DNA from: Nemertoderma westbladi
Taxonomy: Eukaryota; Xenacoelomorpha; Nemertodermatida; Nemertodermatidae
Length of the DNA stretch: 64,000 nt
Reading direction: 5' to 3'
NCBI GenBank assembly: GCA_032718475.1
Contig: JAUCBJ010009149.1
Location: forward strand, 1 to 64,000
Shown here: positions 10,817 through 22,084 of the stretch, piece by piece
Layout of the letters: every line of letters begins with the position of its first letter
Numbering within the stretch: position 1 is the stretch's first letter
Made by a program: the position numbers and the translations under genes
The notes under the pieces: model-generated
Told to the model about the DNA's origin: nothing
Databases searched by the model: none
What the model saw: the letters and a program-made list of their open reading frames with translations, nothing else

Positions 10817-11068
10817 TTGGACGACTCTATTCTCCGCGAGATTTTTGGACGAATGTATCCACCGACGAGCAGAGGAAAATCAGCTCGAGGAGAAGCATAT
10901 CGAAACGGCGGATACCCCGACTATAAGCCTGCACCCTCTGATGCAATTATATTGCACCTTTCACCCAGGAGTTATAGCCCTCCTTGTAAAGTGGTTCGCC
11001 CCAAAGAGAAAAGGACTCTGGCCAGCTTTAAAAAACTGCGTAAACGCCGTCCGCGCAAGAAAGACTAA
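10817..11068 (+). pseudogene. Third-ORF C-terminal tail (basic), fragment
   Basis: The last 45 residues (PSDAIILHLSPRSYSPP, then an RPKEKRTLASFKKLRKRRP-type basic end) closely match the C-terminus of the 502-residue third ORF of the minus element at 27463-27600. The N-terminal part does not match. The Lys/Arg cluster looks like a nucleic-acid-binding or nuclear-localisation tail. The ATG at 10817 is arbitrary, because the frame is likely the end of a longer, broken gene. Confidence 0.6.
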
Positions 11069-11149
11069 CGGTTTAGAGTATTTATGTATATTAGAAACTG
11101 TGATCTCGTATATTTTATAGACTTCAATCCCATTTTCTGGGAGCGGTGT

Positions 11150-12419
11150 AAAAGCTTCTGTGGGATGCAACTGGTCCTTCGCCCCGCGATCCAGTTTTCC
11201 CCCCATACGCTGAAATACTCTGAAACCTGCTGTAAAAGCGTTTACAGATATAATTGGATCCCCTAGCCCTCGGGGTGCTGTATAAGTGTTTTTAACGGAC
11301 ATAAAATAGATTCTTCTGAATGTGTGCTTTATGCGGACGTAGCAGGGTACACAACCCCGCAATGCGGCATTTCACTGTCACTATGTCAAGGGAAGGATTC
11401 TGATTACGACATCTCCCAGCTGGATGATGACGTGGAGGGAGCTCTCATTGGACTCCTGGTTCCTTTGTTTTGGTCTAACAACCAATCAGGGCGATTTGCG
11501 TTTTCCTTGAAGAGATACCTACAGCAGCTCCCAAACTCAGTGTTTATGTCGTTCCATACTGCCTGAAGATCGGCTGGAATGACGCAATGTTTCTGCCTTT
11601 TTATAAGAACATTAGTAGGCTAAATTATAGAAAGCATAGCTATTATCGATTCAATCAACTCGATTCATATCACTTTATATCGATCTTAATTCAATGCAAT
11701 CTAATTATATCTTAACCTACCGTCATACTGCTTTTACTGTTTGTAATTTGTATCAGTATAATTGGATGTTATTAGTTGAAGAATATCAATAATCAACCCA
11801 CATTTTCCCAATATCTTTGATACACTACAGGTTAGAGAGAAAGGTTATGTACAACAATTGCGACTTTATTATTGTGTTTGTAGTGAATCTAATGTTGTTT
11901 GACAGACACTACCTGAGTCCAGTGCATATCTCTTTATACCTGATCAAAGTCAGTAACTGTCGGCATATCAGTGAGCAGTGTTGTGCGTTACCGGTAGCGT
12001 GCGTGATTGTAAAGTGATTGGATCTGATAATAAAGCATTCCTAAAGAATGCGCCCTATGCTTGAAATTTAAGCCATATCGTTGTGTGTAGTATCAGTCAT
12101 AACTCTGTTTACATAGGTAGAGCGCCACGTCCTAAAAGGAACTGCTAATATTTCCCGAAAGTGAATAATATTTGTCAGAGATTATATATTAGTAATCAAT
12201 CGAATAATACAGTAGGCTTGACCGCAAATAAATTTAAGCCCACGAATCCAGTCTCCCGGTGTTATAAACGGGTCATTTGGACGCGCATGGACTGGCTTCG
12301 GCTAATGTTTTTGGTTTGTTTTTGTATTAAATCTTGTCATCTTATAAAAGGCAGTTTATCAATAAAGACATATAAATTTCGGCAGGTTAAACTGCTGAAG
12401 GTCTATAAAAGCGCGTACA
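11150..12419 (+). mobile_element. 3' LTR-like end of the plus BEL element
   Basis: This aligns with the reverse complement of 26155-27400 and of 1-1080. Shared words include GAGCGCCACGTCCTAAA and GTCATAACTCTGTTT. It contains a CCAAT box (AACCAATCAGG, 11480-11490), fitting a retroelement promoter. It ends with the stretch GGCAGGTTAAACTGCTGAAG (12381-12400) and then GCGCGTACA, matching the outer end of the minus copy. The inner boundary is only approximate, because similarity runs without a break into the third ORF. Confidence 0.6.
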
Positions 12420-13937
12420 GCTAGGTGGCGCTGCAAATTTATGCTAATTTTTAGGTTTTTTATAAATAGTATTAAATTTTATTAACAAAAAATTTCGAAA
12501 AGTTGTCTGATACTTTTATGCAGGGTGGCTATCTAGACACCCACAGGAAGTTTCAGACTAATTACTCAAAAATTGTAGAAGTAGTAGGGTTTTGAAGTTG
12601 ACAATTTCATGAAAAAAATATTTGGAGATAATCGACCTTTCATTATACATAGTAATAGTAATTTCAATAGGATTCCCTAAATGGAAATTTACATAAGTTG
12701 AAAACTAAAAAAGCTATTTAATAGCGGTTTTCAGATTTGGAAACACCATTCAATGGTGCATTATAATAGACCATAAAAAAAATTCGACATATTTTGGACC
12801 CCCCCCCCCCCCCCCCTTAAAACTCATTTCACTCCAGGGGAAAATCGAAGCAAATAACAGCTTATTAATCCCAAAAATATAACTGCATCCTATTCTATTA
12901 ACTTTAGTTTATTGATTGGGTCAGTAACGTGCCCCTGTAATCTGCTCCTTTCCTAAAATTGACAATTTAACATTGAGGCGAAATATTAAATCTATTTGGA
13001 AAAACTTATAAAACCTAAGGGTTTTTCTAAAATCCTAAGCAAAAAACCTAAACCCATTGTTTTTTTTTTTAAACTTTGCATTTTAAAATTCTAGTACTTT
13101 TCCTACACAATAATACAGTATTCTGTAGCATTTAAATTATGTATGAATATCAACCTAATTCGTAATATTATATAAGAATGTAGAGTTCATTGTTGCCCAG
13201 GTACTTGTGAGATAAATTAGTGATCCATAATACTGGATTTACATATAATAAAATAGCTTCGCTCATATGCAAAACAATGCAAATTTCGAACTCACATATC
13301 TCAGATATTTTTCAACGAAATTCAAATCTGTAACAAATTGTGTTACAAATTGTTTACAAATTCAGATTTGTATTCGTATATATTTTTATATTTTTGTATG
13401 TGGATTTGATTCAAAATTGTGTTACTTTTTAGTGTAATAGGGTGGAGGTGGTCGCACAAGCCAAATCTTGCAGTTCGACTTACATTGCAATTTCACTTTT
13501 TAAACTTTTTAAGTGGCCGCAGGCAAAATTTTGCAGGGGGGCGCATGTTGATGTTGCGACGCCACTGCCACTCGACCATGCTTCTCTTGCATACGCTGGG
13601 GCGAAATTGTGGAATAATATTCCTGAATATATGTACCATTAATTCTAAATGACTGTTTAAAAACAATTTAACTAACGAATTATTCAAACAGAAAAACCCG
13701 TATATATACTGTAAGTACTACAGTACTTTGCAAATAATACATAATAACCAATATTAAAATTGAGCTTTTATTACTGTACAATAATGGCGCTGGAGGGGGG
13801 TGTAGTTTGGGCATATAAACAGATCGTGTTGCTGATCATCTTCATAATCATATCATCCATAGCAGACTTCACATTTTAGGGCGACCGGCACCGAATTCCA
13901 CCGCCAACTCGCATTGTGACAAGGCGACGTCCTCGTT
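12420..13937 (+). repeat. 1.5-kb repeat R, copy 1
   Basis: Nearly identical to copies at 23738-25257 and 25258-26154. It starts GCTAGGTGGCGCTGC directly at the BEL end and stops at GACGTCCTCGTT. Inside are a poly-C tract (about 12799-12816), a poly-T run (13061-13070) and a 66-codon frame ending AGAKLWNNIPEYMYH. That wording is typical of LINE ORF2 tails, so part of the repeat may descend from a LINE. No terminal inverted repeats are seen. Confidence 0.85.
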
Positions 13938-14640
13938 CATCAACATAAATTTGTCAGTTTTTAAATCACATTAAATATAATGTGCAATTAGAAGCATATA
14001 CTACAGTATAACAATGCATTAAGTAAATAAAACAAATTAAACGAAATGAAATAAAAAGTCAAAATCAGAGGACACAATGAGTGATTTCAACGGAGAAGAA
14101 AAAAGTATTGTGTCATTTAACATTGAGACGAAATATTAACCCCCCCACCTTGTCTCGCTGAATTAGTAGTAGCCTAAAGCATCAATCAATAATCAGTCAG
14201 ACAGTAAATAAATGTATAAATGTAAATAATTTAATTATTAATAAATTATAAATTCAATTAATTAAATAAATTATTTTTTATAAGTTAGCAGTGTCACGTC
14301 CTTCTATCCAAAACAATAAACTAAGGTAATTAGAACAGATTACAGTTTTATTTTGGGAGTAATCAGCTGTTACTTGCCCTGGAGAATCATTATTTTTTAT
14401 TGCGTCGAAAGTTAACATCAACAGTTAATGTAAATAGTAGAACCGACAGTAATACTATCAGTAGTGCAACCCAGTACTTTCTGTAATGCCGACAGTGATG
14501 TTTTACAACCTAATTTTACAAGTTTCACATTCATGGTTTATCCTACTCCTTAATTTAAATACGCCACTGTTCAATTATTCAATTTTTGAAAAAATTGAAC
14601 GAGGGTTGTGTGTGGCGAATATCAAAAAAGTGGTTGAAAA
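13938..14640. other. Intergenic, no feature recognised
   Basis: AT-rich sequence without a supported gene. A short match to repeat R (TTTAACATTGAGACGAAATATTAA, about 14118-14141) suggests old repeat debris. Confidence 0.5.
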
Positions 14641-14645
14641 TTTGA

Positions 14646-14925
14646 TCTCCCCCCTCCATCCTCCTCCCTCCCGGCCTCCCCCTCCTCCCTCCTCCCTCCC
14701 CCCTCCTCCCTCCCGGCCTCCCCCTCCTCCCTCCTCCCTCCCCCCTCCTCCCTCCCGGCCTCCCCCTCCTCCCTCCTGGCCTCCCCCTTCCTCCCTCCCG
14801 GCCTCCCCTCCCTCCTCCTCCCTCCCGCCCCCCCTCCTCCCTCCCGGCCTCCCCTCCCCCCTCCTCCCTCCCGGCCTCCCCCTCCCCCCTCCCGGCCTCC
14901 CCCTCCCTCCCTCTCCCTCCCCAGC
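14646..14925. repeat. Pyrimidine-rich minisatellite (CTCCCTCC / CCCGGCCTCC)
   Basis: About 280 bp almost purely C and T on the plus strand, built from CCTCCCTCC and CCCGGCCTCCCC words. The long Pro/Ser- or Gly/Arg/Glu-rich frames through it are low-complexity artefacts. The G-rich minus strand has many runs of three or more G and could form quadruplex or triplex structures. Confidence 0.9.
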
Positions 14926-14999
14926 GTGAATCTCAAACGTTACCACAATAAAACTGTCGAATGCAACTCTATTAAACAAGCAGTAAAGTAAAGTGATCG

Positions 15000-15145
15000 G
15001 TGAACGTGTGAATCACCGGAGGCAACCCGAAGACTCCTTTCTCTTGGCTGTTACCTATAAGGCAGGGAGGCCGCCACTCTAACTCCCAAGATTGAACACT
15101 CTATAATTATTCAACCCATTGCACCATTGGGTTCGCTTCCCTTAT
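15000..15145 (-). repeat. SINE-like repeat, partial copy
   Basis: Shares GGAGGCAACCCGAAGACTCC, then AAGGCAGGGAGG and AACTCCCAAGATTGA, with 18780-18880. The tRNA-like head of the other copy is not recognisable here. Confidence 0.55.
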
Positions 15146-16800
15146 GCGTGTAATAATTATTTTAATATTTATCGGGAAGATATCAATATGGGTGCAAAGT
15201 ACAGTGCAGTAAAGGTTAAAATTGTACCGAGAGTGAGTGACAGACAATAGTCAAATAAAAAAATTGTTTCAATAATCTAGCATTTTTCATTTTCCATTCA
15301 TCACTGTTTGTTTTGAGTATAGGAGTGCGAACCAATCTAATTACTTGGTGGGATAAATATTTCTCCATTTGACGCAACACCGCCGCGGCCGCTATGAGGG
15401 AGGTGAATACCGCGGCCGCTCCTAAAGCCGCAGGCCCTCGCTAACTATATAGGTTAACTTGGGATTCTGGGGGACTTTTCGATGAAGGAACTGACCAATT
15501 TTTTTTATTTTCTCACCAGGGGAGCGGCTCGGAATTCTAAGATATTAGCAACTCTAACATTATGAAATCTAACCCTTCGACGGACACGGCGGACAAAAAA
15601 CCGTCATTTTTTCGACAATTTTAAAATTTTTTTGAAAGGCGCTCTACAGTGGCTCGAAAAAACCCTAGGTTATTGCTTAGCCGACGCCGGGATACGATAG
15701 AAGGGATTAATTAGTGAATTCGTTTTTTTTTTCAAAAAAGATTACCACGCCTTTTTTCCGAAAATGTCCGTCAAAGTTGAAAAAACGGACAAAATGACTT
15801 TGCGGGATCCGCTATAACTCAGCTAATATTAATCGTACGGGGACGAAAGTAACGCGGTTGGAAAGGGGAAGAGTGGTACTACCTTCGTATCGAATGGGGG
15901 TAAGATATTTATTAAAATTTCGGGTGGAAAAAGGGGCTGTAAATTTGTACGTTTTTGTCCGTCTTTTTTGGAAAACTTATTTCCGAAATGTTTAATTCGA
16001 CAACGCGGGTAGGAATCCACTAATTCTTTTATGAAACTCGTAGAAGACCATTGGGGCTACGTTCCTATCGAATGGGGGTACAAAAAATATGTCGGCAATA
16101 GGGGCCAAAAAGGGCCAGAATTTGTAAAGTAGTTTTTATCGAATAATTTTTTATTTTTAACTTTAGTTGGTTAAGGTACATTCTATACAGTCAATATCCA
16201 TACGGGGAATTCAAATATGCTATCGGTTTTGCTCCAAGGATGATATTAAAAAAATGAGGGCCAAAATTATAATTTCGCGCTTCAAACTTGCTTCGCGGGA
16301 AATCGTCTAGCTCGAAAACTACTTAACTTACGGGAGATTTGTTTACACAGACTTATAGTGCGTTAAATTATCTATCTAACAGCGTTAATCACAGCGCTGG
16401 AGGTATTATAAAACTGGAGCGGCAGGCGATCGTGTGAAATATAATATTTATAAAAAGGGACGAAAAATTTTTTTTTTAACAAATCGCTATTCCATTATAA
16501 TTTAGCGTATTGCGCCAAAAGTACCTGTAAAAAGTATCAAATTAACTCCGCTATCTTTTATCTTAACATATATAATTAAAATTACGAATTTTAAGGGTCG
16601 AAAAATATCGCGTTATTTTGGCCCTTTTTTTTAATTTTTTTGGGGCCAAAAATAACCCCTTCTCAAAAGATTAAGAAAAAAATTACGGCAAAGAATATAC
16701 CAATTTTATTGAATTTGGACCACCAGAAGCGAAGTTAGAGCGATTTTAGTGAAAAAATAAAAATAATTTTTTTTGCAAAAAAATTAAGAATGGTCAGGTC
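15146..16800. other. Intergenic, no gene recognised
   Basis: Two CCGCGGCCGC words lie at 15382-15420. The rest is AT-rich with many poly-A/T runs and repeated phrases such as TATCGAATGGGGGTA (15888 and 16068). It resembles old, diverged repeat DNA. I can name nothing in it. Confidence 0.4.
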
Positions 16801-16802
16801 AA

Positions 16803-16875
16803 TATTGGGTTTCGAACCCACGAACTTAGGTTTCATTAACGTGATTGATAACCACTAGACTATGTGACCAAGAGA
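16803..16875 (-). tRNA. tRNA-like sequence or tRNA-derived repeat (degenerate)
   Basis: On the minus strand the order is GGTCACA, an A-box-like TAGTCTAGTGGTTATCA, and a B box GTGGGTTCGAAACCC, ending ATTGACC. The outer five bases pair with the end (GGTCA/TGACC) and the T arm pairs well. The anticodon stem is poor and two acceptor pairs fail. It is more likely a tRNA pseudogene or SINE head than a working tRNA. Confidence 0.4.
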
Positions 16876-17721
16876 ATACGAAATTTTCGAGTGACTATTT
16901 TTAAACATAAATAACTTCGGTTCTACAGGGCCGTTTAATCTGAAACTTTTTTCATTGGATAGAGAATAGATTGTAGTGTGTGAAATAGGATACAACTTGG
17001 GAAAAGACGCATGTGCACTTAGTGCAAAATGCACTTAAATAGTGAACATTTTTTCGATATTTCAAACACTATTATTTCCAGTTCTATTCATCGTAGAATG
17101 TTATTTTTTGGATTAAAATGTAGTTTGGAATGATTTCTAACTATAATCGTAACATTTGTTTAACTTTTTATGTCTATAAAGTGACTTAAAATGTCCATGA
17201 ATATGGTCCAAAATCGCAAATCCAGATTTATTAAATTGGATTTTTGACACTTTTAGCGACTGACACTTGATCATACACCGTAGATCGGTAGAGGATAAAC
17301 ATAAGTTTGTTAAATAAGAGCCACCATTACGATCTGCTGAAGTGCACTTGTACAAATAAGTGTGCAAAAGTGCAAATTTTTTAATAAGGTCAAATTATAT
17401 AGTATTGGGTTCTTTTCTTTGCAGATACTTTATTTTCATATTAATATGTTGTTTGGCTCTTACTGAGCGCATTAGGGGATATGCGTACAAATAACCGGCC
17501 CTTATGAGGCTTCGATTGGGTAAATTAATAAAACATAAGGTTGTATAGTATAATATTCTAAAAACCAGTGTGATATTAAATGCACTTTAAATAATAAATA
17601 GAAATCAAATAACAATTGGACCACACAATTAAAAACTCGCACAATTTTGTACTTATTATATCGCTTCAAATTAATTCAACAGTGGATATTTGGGGGAAGG
17701 GGGAAGTTACAGTGTGTATTC
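16876..17721. other. Intergenic, no feature recognised
   Basis: AT-rich sequence. Short ORFs here have no supportable function. Confidence 0.4.
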
Positions 17722-17770
17722 GGGGGAAGTTTGGTGAACTGCATTTATGCAGTGAATCCAAACTTCCCCC
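17722..17770. repeat. Nested hairpin (inverted repeat)
   Basis: GGGGGAAGTTTGG (17722-17734) is perfectly complementary to CCAAACTTCCCCC (17758-17770). Inside the loop, ACTGCAT (17738-17744) pairs with ATGCAGT (17747-17753). It could be a cruciform, or the joined ends of a small palindromic transposon. Confidence 0.8.
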
Positions 17771-18689
17771 TTTGATATATCATATACTTAAGACATGCTA
17801 GGGTGACGGGGAAATATTTGTTACTGTCACACTTTGCTTCCATTTATCCTATCCTTTATTATTACCCCAGTCAGATAAGAGATAATAAATCAGTAAAAAC
17901 TAAACTAAACTGTCTTTCATGCAAACAAATTTCTAACTAAAGACGGGTGAATGACCATGACCATGGAAATAATTTTAAATATAATTGTATATCAACTATT
18001 TGGGGAGGCTTCCAAGTTAAACCCGAAAACAATTATTTTGTTACATAGTAAATAACGTTGTATGTTCTTCTTCCTCTCATAATAAAATATAAATGAAATA
18101 TCTCAGATCGCTATGCCCTGTAACATTTCACAACCAAAATATTTAAGTGTGAAAAGTGTAGGCCTACCACACTCCGCCCAAACAACCGCAAACGCATAGC
18201 CAACAAATTTAACAAAAGGTTACATACATGTTGGGTTCATGACGAGATGAGTGAAAATTGATCGCGTAATATAAAGTAAAAAATTAAGAGACGGGCTGGC
18301 TCTCCTCCACTTTCTTACCCAATGGATATGTTGTTGTAATAATCTAATATTGGGGCGGCTTTCTCTCGTTATATTATTAACATAAAGCTGCTTATTTATA
18401 AATTCATCGGCTATCATAGAATGCTTCTTTGTAGCATATGTTGGCCTGCTATTTATCGTGTTGTAAACGATATAATATACATGATGGCCTAATTGACCAA
18501 ATAATCATTGATCTTATGCAGAAATAATACATTATTTTATTAGAGTGACTTTGATCACAGTAATAATTCATGTGTATAATACCAGAGATTATATTGTATT
18601 GCAATAGTCATCTTTCTCGTGGTTTTAATATTTACATATAAATCAATCTTTTCATTCGGAAGCAACACCTGTTTACATACATGATAAGC
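17771..18689. other. Intergenic, no feature recognised
   Basis: AT-rich, without recognisable genes or clear repeats. Confidence 0.4.
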
Positions 18690-19025
18690 ATACACAAGGC
18701 GCAATACGGATAGAACATTGGTCAGTACCGCCTTGGCATTTATTATACCTTATCCGTCCGGGTTCGGTGGACTTCATCAAAACACGAACCACCTGAGGCA
18801 ACCCGAATACTCCTCTCTTTACTTGTAAGGCAGGAAGGGCCCACACCCCCCACACTAGCTCCCAAGGGTGAGTGCTCTTACTATCCCGCCCACATTTACT
18901 CCCCCAGAAATATGCCACATTTCCATTACAACTGGATGTCTGAAGACGATGGGATGTTTATTTTCTGGGGCCCATCGAACTTCCAGGTTGGATTACTGAT
19001 GCTCTAACCACCTGAACAACATAAA
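18690..19025 (-). repeat. tRNA-derived SINE-like element
   Basis: On the minus strand the head (19022-18955) has an A-box-like AGGTGGTTAGAGCATCAG and a B-box-like GGAAGTTCGATGGG, as in tRNA-derived SINEs. The body then holds CTTGGGAGCTAGTGTGG and GTATTCGGGTTGCCTCAGG, which recur at 15000-15145. Boundaries are approximate. Confidence 0.5.
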
Positions 19026-19599
19026 ACTGTAAACAAATGTCCTAGAAAGAAATACATAGTGTATCACTTAAGTAAGACACGACTCTCATTTTTTCTTTGA
19101 CACGACCTTCTCTATCTTTTATACAAATCTTATAACTTAATTAAATTGCATGAAAAAGGAAACATGATAGTTTTGGTAACCCTATTTATGCAGACACGGC
19201 AGACAAAAGCCAAGGAAATACGTGTAACATTTTGGACGCCCATGTTACGGCAATCGTTTAACCAGTAGTTTATATTTATTTCTTATTCCATAAACTCCTT
19301 GTACTCAATCAAATTCAATAAAATAGAAACTTCCAAACATGCCTCACAGTTTCTCGTGATTATCATGTCGTGAATCTATCACACTTCAACAATTTAAGAA
19401 TTCGGGCGCTGTGCGTCTGTGCGTGCATATGGATAACGCACCTTATAATTGATTCATTATTGTAAGTAAGCTGGTCACATAAGGATACGTCAGAAACCTA
19501 AAGTTCGACTACTTAGACTCCTATATATGGGAGTCCATGATATGGGTTCTAACTGAGTTCAAGTACAATCAATGCACACATCTGCAACCAGACACTATA

Positions 19600-19990
19600 T
19601 AACATTAGAGTTCTCATTGGACCCCCAAGCTTGCGCCTTGGAACTGAGCCTCCTCCGTTTCGTAGGACATTTATTTTTTCGTGAAGACCAGCCTGTACAC
19701 AGTCTTGCGCTTTGGCAGCCTATTGGAAAACATAAGCAACGTGGACAGTTCTTAAGATGCTTCTTAAAGGACACTGGCCTTGATGATGCGGATAATCTCG
19801 CGAAAGTCACGGGGGATAGGGAGTTGTGGTGGCAGGCATCAGTACGGGGATTTATCGCAGCACATAGTATCAGCATCGCATCGCACAGGGCACAGGTGAT
19901 TTTCTCGGCGTTCGGCGGGATGTCACCAACCACCCAGAAACTTTTTAAGCATCTGAGTTTAAAACTCAGAAAAACCAATTGTTGTCATGG
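19600..19990 (+). pseudogene. LINE ORF2 C-terminal remnant
   Basis: The frame opening at 19572 contains LSLLRFVGHLFF, ALWQPIGKHKQRGQFLRCF, TGLDDADNL and DRELWW. That is the word order of the C-terminal end of many non-LTR retrotransposon ORF2 proteins (RR.R.LGH..R, ALWQP..GKR.RGRP, D.L..DTG, DR..W). No RT domain remains nearby, so it is a 5'-truncated fossil. The last 30 residues diverge. Confidence 0.6.
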
Positions 19991-21640
19991 TCAATGAAAG
20001 AAAGATAACAACCGGTTTAAATAGGGAAATAATTAGTGAAGTAGACGATTAGTGAACATGTCAAAGGTTATTCCGACCTATGAATCAAGTTTTAAAAGAA
20101 GCTTTCTGTAACAAAGATGGAAAAGGTTGTTGTTTCCTATCGCAGGTGGTAAAATTTAAGTTAGCCAATGATTGTTACTGGACCCTGAGATCGGATGTTT
20201 GCTTACGGAACCCAGCAATGAATAGATGTATTGCAATTTCAAGATTACTCGTACTAGGGCCTGCCTATCCAACCAAGATATGAACCCTGCACAATGGATT
20301 TGAATAATTGTGGTGTAGTATGAGGCCTAATCCAATCACAAGTTTCCACAATAAAATTAGCCCAATAGATTACGGTTAGGCATTGCATTGCTATATGCGA
20401 TTGGCTGTATCGCAAAACTACGTCACCGTTATCTTACTTAACATTATATTGTTGTTTAATTAAGTATTACATAAATTTGGCTCACACTAACCAAAGCTTA
20501 ATATATTTGAAAAATTTGGATTTTACTAGCTATATATTTATTTTTAACTTATTGAAAAATTATAAATATCCCCGCTTTTGATTTAATCAAGTAATATATA
20601 TTACTTTATATTACAGCAGTGATTCCTTTATGAACATTCGTTTTAATTTGGTATTTTAAAATTAAAATTAGTTTTAAATTAAACTTCCGTTATTCGAGGA
20701 AGATTTGTTAGGTAGACATATTTTATGAATTGACAGATCCTTTCACTCAATAAGAAATGTCCAACCAAGCACAAACATCGCAAGGTTACAGTTGCATAGC
20801 AACTGGTTCTGGTCTATATCACATTCAACCAGGTGAGATTTTAACTAAGTTAATGAAAAGAACGGTTTGTATATCTTAGATAGCTATAACCTTCCTTTAG
20901 GTGCGTTGATTATTTGACATGGGTGTATTTGTATTTTATGTAAGAAATTGTAAAATACATCTTCATTTCAGTGAGAAATCAAAAAAAATATACGACACAT
21001 AGAGATACTACTGTAGAATGTTTTTCTAAATAATAAGTTAACTTGTGTAGAGGAAAAATTATTTACAGAAATGGAATTCTCGCATATAATAGCAGTAAAT
21101 CACATGAGAGCTAAGAATTTCAAAAATGTAAAATTACACAATCCCTTAAAGATTATCGACAAATAAATTATTTATTACAAAATCAAACGTAACAATTAAA
21201 TACACTATAAGCAACTTTATATATTTTTATATATTTATTATATATATTTATAGATTTTAGATTTTCGTCTGTAGCTAAATTATACACTTCCGAGTTATAC
21301 ATTTCCGAAACACTCTAAATTATACATTTCCGAGATAATTGCCTTCAAAGTTTAAACCTCCCCGCTCAAAACTATCTGTCTGGGCCTCTGGGATCTCGTT
21401 GGTTAATAAAGTCTAGCACGAGGGAAGCACACCACCGATCAAGATAACCAGATGATATCATAATTAAATTTAATTAATGCTCATTAAAATCCGAATGAAT
21501 ATAAAATGTGGCTTTATTTCCCGGCGGGATATAAGTTGTTGAATATAAATAACTTTATATATCGTATACCTCGCACATCACATATCGCCTACTAGTCTAC
21601 TTCGTAAAATACCGGTACATCACTGAAGTGTTCAACTAAC
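19991..21640. other. Intergenic or intronic, no exon recognised
   Basis: AT-rich sequence. A short tandem word (AATTATACATTTCCGA) lies at 21285-21335. If the Prp19 exon at 21749-22084 belongs to a live gene, its next exon should lie here or further left on the minus strand, but I see no WD40-type coding sequence. Confidence 0.4.
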
Positions 21641-21748
21641 AGGCCTCTGGTTGTTACCATAAAATCCATATCATAATAAATTCAGCACATATTAAGTTTG
21701 GGATAGTTACCGGTAGTAGGCGGCTTTCGTATAATATATTGGACGTGA

Positions 21749-22084
21749 CGCGTCGTGTTGGTACAGACTGTGGCTCAACTCCTGGCGAGCTGTCTGCAGC
21801 TGCTGCCGCAAGGTAAACGTGTGCAGCATAACCGCGTCCCATTCGTCCTGTAAGGATTTCAGTATAGCCGGGATGCTGGTAGCGGAAGGAGGTTTCGGTT
21901 TAATCGACGGGTTCGTTTTTATCTCGACTAACATGTCAATGGTTAGAGGCTCGCCGTTTATAGGGTCGCATCCGTTCTCCGCAATGAATTTCTCGATGAG
22001 TCGATGTTCGAACACGCAGTTCGAGGTGGGAGAAACAACTGGCTTGTCTGGTACTTCGTGTGATATCGAGCAATACAAGGCCAT
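21749..22084 (-). CDS. PRPF19: Prp19 (pre-mRNA-processing factor 19), N-terminal U-box exon
   Basis: From ATG 22084 the frame gives 112 residues with the typical Prp19 start. Residues 1-70 form a U-box ([29 protein letters not shown]). They are followed by [38 protein letters not shown] and [13 protein letters not shown], the start of the tetramerising coiled coil. In the cell Prp19 is a ubiquitin ligase core of the spliceosomal NineTeen complex. Similarity stops at residue 112; the frame runs 13 more codons to TAA 21707. A donor-like CG/GTAACT lies at 21710. The WD40 part is not in view, so this is either the first exon of a gene with large introns or a stranded fragment. It is the only clear host gene here. 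Confidence 0.85.

Larger units (their letters stand above)
3061..12419 (+). mobile_element. BEL/Pao LTR retrotransposon, deletion derivative lacking RT and integrase cores
   Basis: From left to right the element has gag with an Ala/Arg/Lys-rich segment (3061-4480), the DUF1759-type Pao gag domain, zinc knuckles and aspartic protease (4461-7437), and a pol remnant (7440-8122). A 335-bp post-pol segment, a third-ORF region (9771-11068) and a 3' LTR-like end follow. Compared with the minus-strand relative at 27463-33220, pol has lost two blocks: the RT plus most of RNase H, and the integrase core. Several frameshifts are also present. It could spread only with enzymes from a relative, so it is either non-autonomous or dead. 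Its right end (GCGCGTACA, 12411-12419) abuts a copy of the 1.5-kb host repeat. Confidence 0.8.

Noticed and set aside
13442-13642. 66-codon frame inside repeat R as a gene
   Set aside because: It has LINE-tail wording (LWNNIP) and repeats with R in every copy. There is no start context or conserved domain, so it was treated as repeat content.
14486-14979. Long Pro/Ser-rich and Gly/Arg/Glu-rich frames on both strands
   Set aside because: They follow the pyrimidine-rich minisatellite; absence of stops is a consequence of its composition, and no domain is seen.
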